This document shows, one piece after another, positions 7,588 to 15,983 of a stretch of DNA of 64,000 nucleotides; the first letter of the stretch is position 1, and each line of letters opens with the position of its first letter. The translations under genes were made by a program, and so were the position numbers. The notes under the pieces were generated by a model that was not told the DNA's origin, ran no database searches, and worked only from the letters and a program-made list of their open reading frames with translations. Source of the stretch: Allostella sp. ATCC 35155 (GTDB taxonomy: Bacteria > Pseudomonadota > Alphaproteobacteria > ATCC43930 > Allostellaceae). The stretch spans positions 1,050,001-1,114,000 of the forward strand of contig AP019701.1 of NCBI GenBank assembly GCA_006738865.1, read 5' to 3'.

Positions 7588-9122
7588 GCTGCGAACTCCT
7601 GAGACTGGATGCCGGCAAAGAGGCGCGGGTCGAGGCCGCCGCTCGCCACGAATGCCTCGTCGGCGAGGACCGGGATGCGGGCGAGGACCGGGACATCGAG
7701 CATTGCGTGCAGGGCATCGACACGGCGCACGCTTGTGTCGGCGATCTCGGCGGCCACCGCCATGCCCAGCCCGAGGGCGATGCCGCCGGCCAAGCCGGCC
7801 AGCATGAAGACCAGGGTCATCGGGCGAGTCGGTCCGCTGGGCATGACCGGCTGGTCGATCACCTTGACCCGCTCGGGACGCTGGAAACGCCCCAGCTCGC
7901 CGGTGACGCGCGCCATCTCGGCGCGCTTCAGCAGGCTCGCATAGATCTCGCGCTTGACGGTCACCTCGCGCTCGAGCTCGCGAAGCTGGAGCTGGACCGT
8001 ACCGTGGCTGTTCACCTTGCGCTCGAGGTCGGCAATCTCAATGCGCAGGCGCTCGATCTCGTGACCGAGGCCGATGACCTTCGCCCGAGCGCTCTGAAGT
8101 TCACCCAGCTGTGTCACCAGGAGGGGACGCATCCCGTCCTCGCTCGGGCGGCCGGTCGAACTCGCCGCCATGTTCCACATCCGCTCCAGCTCGCCGCTGG
8201 TCAGCTCGCGGGCAACGGCCATCATCCGGTCGCGCTCGTGCTCGAGCCGGCTGAGCCGCCGCAGCGCGCTCTGCACCTGGGAATGCTCGTCGGTGTAGCG
8301 GGCACGCAGCAGCGCCAGTTCGCCGGTGACGACGACGATCTGCTCCTCGATCTTGCCGACCACCGGGTTGGTGCGGACCAGCCGGCTCCGGGTCTCGGCC
8401 ATCGCGGCCTCCGCTCCGGCGAAGGCTGTCTGCTGCTCTGAGAGAAGCTGGCGGAGCTGCGACAGGCGCGCGACGTTCCCGGCGTGGAGATCGGGAAGCT
8501 GCGAGGCGTTGGCCGATCGGAAATCGGCCAATCGCGCCTCGCCGGCATCGAGCTCGCGCCGGGAGGCCGAGAGCTGGCTGTCGAGAAACGAGACCGAGGC
8601 GGTCATCGACGAACTCTCCGGTGCCAGCACCCGCTCGAGGAAGCGGTTGCCGACCGTGGCGAGGATGCGGTCCATGCCCTCGCGATTGCGGCTGACATAG
8701 CGCAGCTCGATCAGCTCGCTGCCGATCAGGCGGACACTGAGGGCGCCCGACAGCTCGCCGACCGTCCGCTCGATCTCCGCCCGCGACGCCTTCTCGGGAA
8801 GCAGATGCATGTCGCGAACGACGGGCTCCAGCACATGACGGCTGTGCAGCAGCGCCTCCAGGGCCGGCATCCGCTCCTTCACCGTGGACTTGATCGCGAT
8901 GTCCTCCAGGAACGGATTGAGCTTGGTCGTATCCTGGACGAGCACGGTCATCCGCGCCTCGTAGGTCTTGGGCGCATAGAGGCCGGCGATCAGCCCGACC
9001 GGCGGCATGAGGACGAGGGGGATCGCGATGAGGTAGCGGCGCCGCCACGCCGCCGCGAGCAGGCAGTGCAGGACGACGATCAGGGGCAGGCTGGCCAGCC
9101 CGCCGATCCCCTTGGCGCGCAT
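7584..9122 (-). CDS. GumC/Wzz-like polysaccharide chain-length determinant
   Basis: A 512-residue inner-membrane polysaccharide co-polymerase that controls chain length and couples polymerisation to export. The N-terminal TM is near residues 27-50 (YLIAIPLVLMPPVGLIAGLY). A periplasmic Wzz domain follows (YEARMTVLVQDTTKLNPFL), then a long coiled coil at about residues 180-400 (for example RLSRLEHERDRMMAVARELTSGELERM). The second TM near residue 445 is preceded by the family's Pro-rich DQPVMPSGPTRPM. There is no fused kinase domain; the separate ATPase at 867-1574 is the likely partner. The start at 9122 follows the lipoprotein stop by 4 bp. It corresponds to SypO in syp-type loci. Confidence 0.9.
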   Translation of the reverse strand: MRAKGIGGLASLPLIVVLHCLLAAAWRRRYLIAIPLVLMPPVGLIAGLYAPKTYEARMTVLVQDTTKLNPFLEDIAIKSTVKERMPALEALLHSRHVLEPVVRDMHLLPEKASRAEIERTVGELSGALSVRLIGSELIELRYVSRNREGMDRILATVGNRFLERVLAPESSSMTASVSFLDSQLSASRRELDAGEARLADFRSANASQLPDLHAGNVARLSQLRQLLSEQQTAFAGAEAAMAETRSRLVRTNPVVGKIEEQIVVVTGELALLRARYTDEHSQVQSALRRLSRLEHERDRMMAVARELTSGELERMWNMAASSTGRPSEDGMRPLLVTQLGELQSARAKVIGLGHEIERLRIEIADLERKVNSHGTVQLQLRELEREVTVKREIYASLLKRAEMARVTGELGRFQRPERVKVIDQPVMPSGPTRPMTLVFMLAGLAGGIALGLGMAVAAEIADTSVRRVDALHAMLDVPVLARIPVLADEAFVASGGLDPRLFAGIQSQEFAA

Positions 9123-9126
9123 GACA

Positions 9127-9759
9127 TCAACTCCGGGCGCAGGGGGCGTCGGGATGCCGGATGGCGAGGAGAATGTCCGCGTCGGTGCGCGGATCGAAAT
9201 CGAGGGTGACGCCGGAGCCCTTGGGGCCGAGCGCACGCTCGGCCGACGCCAGGCGCCGCAGGGCGATCGAGGCCGATGCGAACCGGTCGGTGGCACCCGC
9301 CGGCCCCGCGCGCAGCAGCAGTCGGCAACCCTCGCCACCGACGACGGCCAGCGCCCCTGCCAGCGAACGCACCTGCGCCGGATCAGGGTCGATCGCCTCG
9401 CCTGCGTACTCGATGCGGGCCAGGTGGAGGATCGCAGGACGCGTCGCCGCGGCCGGGATCGGCCGGGCGCCTGCCGCCGACGTCTGCCGCACGGGGGCCG
9501 GGGTGTGCTGGGCCGGGCCACGTTGTGCCGGCTCGCGTTGTATCTGGGCGGTCGGCTTCGCGGGCGTCTCGCCGCGGCTGCGCGCCAGCATGTCCTCGAT
9601 CGAAACCGCCTTGACCGGCGTGTGCTTCACGGCTTCCGCCCGGAACAGGGCGCGCTCGGTCGGCGGAATCAGGAGGCTAGGGTCGCGATCCGCGCAGCCC
9701 GCAGCCAGCAGTCCGACGCAAAGGGCGGCGGCAATTGTCGAATGCCTTGCAGAATGCAT
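9127..9759 (-). CDS. Lipoprotein with possible OmpA-like C-terminal domain
   Basis: A 210-residue predicted lipoprotein. The signal peptide carries lipobox LLAAGC (Cys near residue 21). A Pro/Gln/Ala-rich spacer containing AQIQREPAQRGPAQHTPAP covers about residues 65-105. The C-terminal domain reads IEYAGEAIDPDPAQVRSLAGAL and then FASASIALRRLASAERALG. This recalls the beta-alpha-beta-alpha pattern of OmpA-like peptidoglycan-binding domains, but the usual TD and R signature is poorly kept, so the assignment is weak. The ATG at 9759 is set by the signal peptide. It is the first gene of its operon, 37 bp after a sigma-54-like element that overlaps the stop of the upstream gene. Confidence 0.7.
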   Translation of the reverse strand: MHSARHSTIAAALCVGLLAAGCADRDPSLLIPPTERALFRAEAVKHTPVKAVSIEDMLARSRGETPAKPTAQIQREPAQRGPAQHTPAPVRQTSAAGARPIPAAATRPAILHLARIEYAGEAIDPDPAQVRSLAGALAVVGGEGCRLLLRAGPAGATDRFASASIALRRLASAERALGPKGSGVTLDFDPRTDADILLAIRHPDAPCARS

Positions 9760-9796
9760 GTCCGGCTCCAGAAACACGGGGTCTGGCCGGTACATG

Positions 9797-9811
9797 GCAA
9801 TCATGGGGCCA
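9797..9811 (-). promoter_or_regulatory. Sigma-54 promoter for the lipoprotein-Wzz-GT operon
   Basis: The minus strand reads TGGCCCC, ATGA, TTGC, matching the consensus at 5 of 7 and 4 of 4 positions with the exact ten-base GG-to-GC spacing. The -12 end is 37 bp upstream of the ATG at 9759. It straddles the last codons of the secreted glycosidase-like gene, so a new transcript can start inside the preceding one. Confidence 0.6.
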
Positions 9812-12194
9812 GCGCGACGATCCGCGTCCGCCACGCCCGGGCCGTGGCGTCCGCCAGCGGTCGGGCATCGTCCCAGCGCGCCGGGATTTCGGCTCGGAGC
9901 TTTCGGAGCAGCACTTCGGCCTCCGTGTCCGTGCGTGCGCGCCGTTCGAGCCAGAGTGCCCATCGCAGGTCGGTGATGCCCTCGGCGATGCACAGCAGGC
10001 GCGCGTCGATGTCCGGGACGGTCGGGCAGATCTCCGCCGTCGGCCAGAGCAGCTGGACGTCACCCTCGCGCCCGTCGGTCGGGTCGAACGGGTCGGCCGT
10101 GGGCATCCGGCCGTGCCATTCCAGGTAGCCGCCGGCGCCGGACCGCCAGAGATAGAATCCGGCCGCCAGCCGCGGCTGTTCGAGATTGTAGAGCCAGGGC
10201 TGGGCGCCGGCGGCGCGCACCGCCGCGATCGCGGCAGCGTCGATCCCGAAGCCGCGGTTGAGGAACGCGATATCGACCGCCGCCAGGCGCGGACGGTCCC
10301 GGGGATCGTTGAAGTGACCGGCGATGCGGGTGGTCGGGGACGCCGCCCGGATGGCGGCGACGAGCGCGTCGAGCGCTACGCCGTGTGCCGAGTTGCCGGG
10401 CTCATCGAAGGCGGACCAGGCCGGCGGGCGCAGCCCCGTGGCGACGGTCCGGCGATCGGCTTCGGCGATCCGGGCGGCGGCCTGCGCCGGCGGCATGTCG
10501 GACATCCGCTTCAGCGGCGCGTAGGCCAGCACGGGCTCGAGGAATCCGGCCGCGTGCGCCCGCTGGAGGATGGCGGCCGTCTCGGCCTGCGCCTCGGCAT
10601 CCCGCGGCGTCGGCAAAGGCGGGGCGAGACCGGAGAGCCCGAGCCGGCGGAGAGTCGCGAGGTCACAGTCCAGTGCCCGGCGCTGCCGAGCCGGCGCATC
10701 GGGCAACCAGGCCAGATGCGGTGGATGCTCCAGGTAGATCCCGACGGGACGGTCCGGCTGCGGCAGCTCGACCGCGGGAACCCGCAGCACCAGCGCCACC
10801 TCCTCCCACGCGCCGCCCGCTCCGACTCGCAGCCGGCCGGCATAGCGGCCGGGCGTGGCCGAAGCCGGTACGGAGACCCGGATCGACAGCCGGCGCGGAA
10901 TGCCGGCTCGCAACCCGATCCGATCGGCGTCGCCGCGCAAATGGTCGTCGTCAAGAACCAGCAGATGGGCGGCCGGATCGGATCGTCGGAAGCGCCAGTG
11001 GCCGAAGCGCAGTTCCGACGGCAGAGCCGTGGTCCCGTTCGAAGGTGCGGTCAGCGCGAAGTCCGGCTGCGCATCGTCCTGTGCTGCCACGGCGACGACC
11101 TCGAATGTCGCGCCGGTGCCCGGCGCGGCGGTCGCCATGACGGTTGCCGGGTCGCCGGTGCCGGCGGGTGAATACGGCGTCGCCGGTCGCAACGAGAGAC
11201 GTGAGCCGGAGATGAGTGTAGACGCGGCGTTCCAGCGCCAGTCGCGGCGGAACTGGGCCTCGCGTTCGGCCTCGACCGCATTGCGGCCGGCTTCCCCAGA
11301 TGCCGGCTCCAGCAGGATGGCACCCACATAGCCCGACGATGGCCCATCGCCCGCGAGTTCGATCGCGATCCGGCCGTCGATCGCAGGGACGACGGCAGAC
11401 AGCAGCCCCCCGCGCGGCTGGCCGAGAAGATCCCACGCATCGCCGTCCGCGATCGCCTCCCGCGCGCGGCCGGCGAGATAGCGCCGCTCGACCCACTCGG
11501 TCACGGTTTCACGACGTTCGAGCAGGGTGACGCCATTGGCGCGGATCCGGCGTTCCAGCGGATGCGGCAGGAACTCCCACTCGCCCGGCTCCTCTGTCCA
11601 CAGGCTGACGCGCCATGCGCCGGCACCGGGCGCCAGTACCAGCCGCTCCACGCCGAGGATGCCGTCCTCCAGGAAGGGCTGCCCGCCAACTCTCCGCACC
11701 GCCCGCCGATGCCGGCCCTCGATGCGTGGATCCTCCGGGCTGATCCGCTCGAATCCTGGAGACGGTGGCAGATCCTTCGGACCGAGGTCAAAGCCGAGCG
11801 CCCCGGCCGGCAGTCGGAATCCGGATACGATCGCAACTTCGCGCAGGTCCAGCTTGGGTCCGTCGGCCACGAAGACGATGACCCGGTGGATCCGGTCGCG
11901 GCGCAACGACCGGCCGGAGGCCGCACGCAACGCCCCGGCATCGAACGCCAGTTCGAACGGCCCGGGCGGCAGCGAGCGTTCCTCGTTCATGCGGCTGGAA
12001 TAGTCGTGGGATGCATCGTCGTCGGCGCGCACCACCAGCAGGGCCACGCCCGGCCCCGGATTGTGACCGCGGACGACGATGCGCTGGCCGGCAGCTATAC
12101 CCGACGGCGACAGTTCGACGACCGTCCGCTGCTCTGCCGCGCGGAGCGGCAGCAGGGCGGCCGCCAGGGCCGCGGCGAGCGACAGCCACCTCAC
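9801..12194 (-). CDS. Large secreted protein with DUF4091/GH123-like glycosidase fold (tentative)
   Basis: A 797-residue exported protein. The signal peptide is at residues 1-23 (WLSLAAALAAALLPLRAA). Residues 25-400 are beta-rich modules, including GQRIVVRGHNPGPGVALLVV and an Ig-like FRLPAGALGFDLGPKD. The C-terminal half from about residue 480 looks like a TIM barrel: GIYLEHPPHLAWLP, LKRMSDMPPAQ, WSAFDEPGN with a candidate catalytic acid in DEP near residue 598, and GGYLEWHGRMPTADPFDPTD. The DEP motif and terminal helices (IAEGITDLRWALWLERRA) resemble DUF4091/GH123-type proteins; the assignment is by eye. The GTG start at 12194 overlaps the upstream stop (GTGA). As the last gene after glmS, acyltransferase and GT4, it may trim or modify the exported polymer (inference). 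Confidence 0.65.
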   Translation of the reverse strand: MRWLSLAAALAAALLPLRAAEQRTVVELSPSGIAAGQRIVVRGHNPGPGVALLVVRADDDASHDYSSRMNEERSLPPGPFELAFDAGALRAASGRSLRRDRIHRVIVFVADGPKLDLREVAIVSGFRLPAGALGFDLGPKDLPPSPGFERISPEDPRIEGRHRRAVRRVGGQPFLEDGILGVERLVLAPGAGAWRVSLWTEEPGEWEFLPHPLERRIRANGVTLLERRETVTEWVERRYLAGRAREAIADGDAWDLLGQPRGGLLSAVVPAIDGRIAIELAGDGPSSGYVGAILLEPASGEAGRNAVEAEREAQFRRDWRWNAASTLISGSRLSLRPATPYSPAGTGDPATVMATAAPGTGATFEVVAVAAQDDAQPDFALTAPSNGTTALPSELRFGHWRFRRSDPAAHLLVLDDDHLRGDADRIGLRAGIPRRLSIRVSVPASATPGRYAGRLRVGAGGAWEEVALVLRVPAVELPQPDRPVGIYLEHPPHLAWLPDAPARQRRALDCDLATLRRLGLSGLAPPLPTPRDAEAQAETAAILQRAHAAGFLEPVLAYAPLKRMSDMPPAQAAARIAEADRRTVATGLRPPAWSAFDEPGNSAHGVALDALVAAIRAASPTTRIAGHFNDPRDRPRLAAVDIAFLNRGFGIDAAAIAAVRAAGAQPWLYNLEQPRLAAGFYLWRSGAGGYLEWHGRMPTADPFDPTDGREGDVQLLWPTAEICPTVPDIDARLLCIAEGITDLRWALWLERRARTDTEAEVLLRKLRAEIPARWDDARPLADATARAWRTRIVALAP

Positions 12195-13315
12195 AGGCTG
12201 TCGATCCACCGGCCGATCTCGGCGGCACGGGCCGACCAGTCCTCCGCCCGGACGCGGTCGCGGCGGCGGGCCGTGGCGTCGAGCGGCTCGATACGAGCGG
12301 CCCGGATCGCGCGTGCGAAGGAATCCGGTCCTTCGGCGGCGCGGACCACGTCGGTGTAGGGCGCCATGGCGGGAAACGGGGTCGAGACTACGGGTCGGCC
12401 GGCGGCGAGATACTCGCGGAGCTTCAGGGGATTGCAGGCCCGGATCGACGGCGAGTCCCGGAACGGCACGAGCGAAACCGTCCAATGCTGGGCATAGGAC
12501 GGCAGGTCGTGATGGGGGCGCGGGCCGAGCAGCTGTACGTTGCGGCGGGCGGCGAGCGCCTCGACCGGCACATGCGCCGCTCCGACGAGCACGAACGTCC
12601 AGTCCGGCAGGCGATCGGCCACGGCACCCAGCAGCTCCACGTCGATCCAGCTCTGGATGCTGCCGTAGAAGCCGGCGACCGGGCCGTCGGCGGGGAGGTC
12701 CGCCGCACGCGGCGCGGGCGTGGCGAAGAGGGAGAGGTCGACGCCGTGCGGCAGGAGCCGGGTCTTGCCGGCCGGGAAGCGGGCGGCCATGACCTCGCTC
12801 GCCGCCACCACGAGGTCGACGCGCCGGACGAGTTCCGCCTCCAGTTCGACCACCGCCGCATGGTCGACGCCGGGCAGGGACGCGAAGTCGTCCCCGCAGT
12901 AGTAGACCGATCCCGACAGCGGCACCGCGTCCAGCGCGTCGACGGCGGTCGGCAGCGACGCCCAGAGCACCGGCCGACCAATGCCGGCGCGTGCCGTCGC
13001 CTGGCGCAGACTGTGCCCGAGAAGGGCCCGGTTGACCGCCCGGGCAGCCCGTCCCGTCGAAGCCGGGATCGCGAGCGGCGACAGGATGGCCGGGCCGGAC
13101 GCCAGCGGACGTCGCGCAGGGCGTCGGCCCGCGATCGCGGCGCCCACCTTGCGCGCGGCGCGGACGAGGTCGTGCCGGTCGAGCCGCGGTCGGCGCAGCC
13201 CGATCGAGTTCACCCAGAGCACCCGCCGGTCGTCGCACAGGCGGCCGACGAGGTGCTGCGTGCTGCTCGGGTGGGCGGCCCAGTCCTCTCCGAACACCAG
13301 GAGGTCGCGGGTCAT
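12191..13315 (-). CDS. Glycosyltransferase family 4-like protein
   Basis: A 374-residue GT-B protein of the group beginning DLLVFGEDWAAHPSSTQHLV, whose N-terminal half reads the acceptor (VLWVNSIGLRRPRL, VLWASLPTAVDALD, YYCGDDFASLPG). The donor half has LPHGVDLSLF, GFYGSIQSWIDVELLGAVAD, FVLVGAAHVPVEAL, LVPFRDSPSIRACNPLKLRE (donor-site Glu-type loop) and EYLAAGRPVVSTPFPAM. It is cytosolic and probably membrane-associated. Start ATG at 13315 and the acyltransferase stop form ATGA, and its own stop overlaps the glycosidase-like GTG, so the four-gene operon is tightly coupled. Sugar specificity is unknown. Confidence 0.85.
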   Translation of the reverse strand: MTRDLLVFGEDWAAHPSSTQHLVGRLCDDRRVLWVNSIGLRRPRLDRHDLVRAARKVGAAIAGRRPARRPLASGPAILSPLAIPASTGRAARAVNRALLGHSLRQATARAGIGRPVLWASLPTAVDALDAVPLSGSVYYCGDDFASLPGVDHAAVVELEAELVRRVDLVVAASEVMAARFPAGKTRLLPHGVDLSLFATPAPRAADLPADGPVAGFYGSIQSWIDVELLGAVADRLPDWTFVLVGAAHVPVEALAARRNVQLLGPRPHHDLPSYAQHWTVSLVPFRDSPSIRACNPLKLREYLAAGRPVVSTPFPAMAPYTDVVRAAEGPDSFARAIRAARIEPLDATARRRDRVRAEDWSARAAEIGRWIDSL

Positions 13316-14052
13316 GGGCGGTGCTCCGCCGTGGAGGATTGCCTGGCGATCTCGCGTACGACCCGCGCCGGGGCGCCGGCCGCGAGCACCCGCGCAGGCA
13401 GGTCGCGGGTGACGACGCTGCCGGCCGCGACCACGGTGCCGGCGCCGATGCGGACGCCCGCGACGACGGTGACGCCGGTGGCGAGCCATACGCCATCCTC
13501 CAGAACGACCGGGCCGATCTGTTCGGCACGGCAGGGCTGGCCGGCGGCGCGCGCCTCGGGGTCCAGCGGATGGCCGGGATAGCCGGCGATGAGGCAGCGG
13601 CCGGCGATCTTGACGTCCCGCCCGATGACGACGCGGGTGCCGACGGCGATCGTGGTCTGCCAGCCGACATAGGTCCGGTCGCCGATCGACAGGAAGGCGC
13701 GCGCCGATCCGCCGCCGTCGCGGCCGGTGATGGTCGTCTGCCCGTTGATGGTGACGTCGCTGCCGACCTCGATCGACAGCGGTCCCATCAGCAAGGGCAT
13801 GCTCCCTTCCAGGCGCAGCCCGCGTCCCGACCGGGCGAGCTGCGATCGGAACAGTGGCGTCCACCAGCCGAATCGCGCGGCTTCGCCGACCAGACCCGAG
13901 ACGGCGCGGGAAAGGCGGTAGAGCGGGGCGTGCAGTGCCGGCAGGCACGGCATCTCCGCCGATCGCAAGCCATGGGCGAGCCGCCAGGCCGCCCGGGCAA
14001 CCGGGTGCTCGCGACGCTTGACCCAGCGCCGGAATCCGAGGGCGGCGCTCAT
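13312..14052 (-). CDS. Left-handed beta-helix (hexapeptide repeat) acyltransferase
   Basis: A 246-residue LbH acyltransferase, probably an O- or N-acetyltransferase acting on the polysaccharide repeat (SypM-like position). An N-terminal helical segment of about 70 residues (MSAALGFRRWVKRREHP) is followed by hexapeptide coils: LSIEVGSDVTINGQTTITG, LSIGDRTYVGWQTTIAVG, VVIGRDVKIAGRCLIAG, VVLEDGVWLATGVTVVAG and VRIGAGTVVAAGSVVTRDLP. It ends in the usual VLAAGAPARVVREI. The ATG at 14052 overlaps the glmS stop (ATGA). Acceptor unknown. Confidence 0.88.
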   Translation of the reverse strand: MSAALGFRRWVKRREHPVARAAWRLAHGLRSAEMPCLPALHAPLYRLSRAVSGLVGEAARFGWWTPLFRSQLARSGRGLRLEGSMPLLMGPLSIEVGSDVTINGQTTITGRDGGGSARAFLSIGDRTYVGWQTTIAVGTRVVIGRDVKIAGRCLIAGYPGHPLDPEARAAGQPCRAEQIGPVVLEDGVWLATGVTVVAGVRIGAGTVVAAGSVVTRDLPARVLAAGAPARVVREIARQSSTAEHRP

Positions 14053-15851
14053 TCCACGGTCACCGACTTGGCGAGGTTGCGGGGGCGATCGACGTCGAGG
14101 CCGCGGGCCGTGGCGATGTGGCGGGCCAGGAACTGGAGCGCGATCACCGCCGAGACGGTGACCGCCCAGGCATCGGCGCCCGGCAATACCACCGTGTCGT
14201 CGGCCAGCCGACCGGCGCGCGCGGCACCACCGGCATCGGTCAGGAGCAGCAGGCGGGCACCGCGGGCCTTCACCTCCTGCGCGCTCGACAGGGTCTTTTC
14301 GAAGAGATGATCGGACGGTGCGACTACGACAACCGGTACGCCGGGCTCGATGAGGGCGATCGGGCCGTGCTTGAGTTCGCCGGCGGCATAAGCTTCCGCC
14401 TGGACGTAGCCGATCTCCTTGAGCTTCAGCGCGCCTTCGAGCGCTGCTGCGAACGCCGGCCCGCGTCCAAGATAGAAAGCGCTGCGCCGGTCGGCGAAGG
14501 CGCTGGCCGCGCTTGCCATGCGGCCCTCGAGGGCCAGCGTCTGCCGGATCATGTCGGACAGGGAGGCCAGTCCGTCCAATGCCTTCTCCAGCCGGTCGGC
14601 ATCGATGCGCCCGCGGGCATGGGCGACGCGGAGCGCCAGCACGACGAGGGCTGCGACCTGAGCAGTGAAGGTCTTGGTCGCTGCGACACCGATCTCGCGC
14701 CCGGCGTCGGTCAGCCAGCAGCGATCGGCGGCGCGCGTCATGGCGGAGCGGGCGGTGTTGACGAGTGCGAAGGTCCGCCGGCCGGCGGCCCGCATCTCCT
14801 CGATCACCGCCAGCGTGTCGGCCGTCTCGCCGGATTGCGACAGGCACAGGACGACCTGCCGCTCCGAGAGGACGCCGCCGCGGTGGCGGAATTCCGATGC
14901 GACCTCGATGTCGCAGGCAAGGCCGGCCTCGCGCTCGAACCACGCCCGCGCCATCAGCCCCGCATAGTAGGACGAGCCGCAGGCGACGATGGCGATGCGG
15001 TCCGCGGCGGCGAGTTCCTCGACACCGGCGAAGGCGCGCGCCGATGCGACCGTCCGCGACCACGCGTCGGGCTGCTCCGCCATTTCCTTCGCCATGAAGC
15101 TGGAGTGGCCGGCGCGCGGATCGCCGCCATCCTGCGGCAGCACGACGGGCTCCCAGCGGTTGCGGCGGGCGTCGCCGTCGGCTCCGTCGAACCACACGTC
15201 GCCGCGCGTCAGTTCCGCGACCTCGCCGTCCTCGAGGTGGGTGAAGCGACCGCCGACGGCATCGAAGGCTGCCGGGTCCGAGCTGACATAGGCGCCGTCC
15301 TCGGAGATCGCGACCGCGAGTGGGCTGCCGCGGCGCGCGACGACGATGCGATCCGGCGCATCCTCGAACACGGCCGCCAGGGCGAGGCTGCCCTTGGCGT
15401 ATTCGAGGGTGGCCGCGACCGCCTGACGATGATCCATGCCGTCGCGACGCATCTTCGCGATGATGTGCGGCAGGACCTCGCTGTCGGTTTCGGTGACGAA
15501 CTCGTGCCCGAGATCCGACAGCCACCACTTCAGCTCGGCGTGGTTCTCGACGATGCCGTTGTGGACGACGGCCACGCCGTCGAACGCATGCGGGTGGGCG
15601 TTGACGTCGGTGGGCGCGCCATGGGTCGCCCAGCGCGTATGGGCGATGCCGACCGTCCCTTCCGGCCGGTCGTCCCGGACGACGGCCGCAAGGCGATCGA
15701 CGCAGCCGCTGGCTCGCCGCAGGTCCAGGCCCTGTGCGCCGACCACCGCGATGCCGGCGGAATCGTAGCCGCGATACTCCAGGCGGCGAAGACTATCGAT
15801 CAACTTGGAGGCCACTGGCCGTCCGTTGTTCGCACCAAATATTCCGCACAT
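14049..15851 (-). CDS. glmS: Glutamine-fructose-6-phosphate aminotransferase
   Basis: Makes glucosamine-6-phosphate from fructose-6-phosphate and glutamine, the entry to UDP-GlcNAc. It has 600 residues, the normal length. The start at 15851 gives MCGIFGANN, exposing the essential Cys1 nucleophile after Met removal; earlier ATGs would bury it. The glutaminase domain carries HTRWATHG and HNGIVEN. The two SIS domains carry CGSSYYAG and LSQSGETADTLA, and the C terminus has the catalytic KLKEIGYVQAEAYAAGELKHGP and LAKSVTVE. It heads the glmS - acyltransferase - GT4 - glycosidase operon, 35 bp after a sigma-54-like element. It may be a dedicated second copy feeding amino-sugar supply, or the only copy. 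Confidence 0.97.
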   Translation of the reverse strand: MCGIFGANNGRPVASKLIDSLRRLEYRGYDSAGIAVVGAQGLDLRRASGCVDRLAAVVRDDRPEGTVGIAHTRWATHGAPTDVNAHPHAFDGVAVVHNGIVENHAELKWWLSDLGHEFVTETDSEVLPHIIAKMRRDGMDHRQAVAATLEYAKGSLALAAVFEDAPDRIVVARRGSPLAVAISEDGAYVSSDPAAFDAVGGRFTHLEDGEVAELTRGDVWFDGADGDARRNRWEPVVLPQDGGDPRAGHSSFMAKEMAEQPDAWSRTVASARAFAGVEELAAADRIAIVACGSSYYAGLMARAWFEREAGLACDIEVASEFRHRGGVLSERQVVLCLSQSGETADTLAVIEEMRAAGRRTFALVNTARSAMTRAADRCWLTDAGREIGVAATKTFTAQVAALVVLALRVAHARGRIDADRLEKALDGLASLSDMIRQTLALEGRMASAASAFADRRSAFYLGRGPAFAAALEGALKLKEIGYVQAEAYAAGELKHGPIALIEPGVPVVVVAPSDHLFEKTLSSAQEVKARGARLLLLTDAGGAARAGRLADDTVVLPGADAWAVTVSAVIALQFLARHIATARGLDVDRPRNLAKSVTVE

Positions 15852-15886
15852 GGCGTCCTCCGGTTCGCGAGATCGAAGAGGCATTG

Positions 15887-15901
15887 GCAGGAAGCGGGCC
15901 A
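15887..15901 (-). promoter_or_regulatory. Sigma-54 promoter for the glmS operon
   Basis: The minus strand reads TGGCCCG, CTTC, CTGC (6 of 7 and 3 of 4 matches) with correct spacing, 35 bp upstream of the glmS ATG. The rest of 15852-15983 contains no gene. Confidence 0.55.
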
Positions 15902-15983
15902 GCATTAGCGGCCGGTCCGCCGTGCGTTTTCGACGCTTTCGTTGCCGTTCGCGTGGCTGGTCTTGCGATTCGCAATGCGTCCT

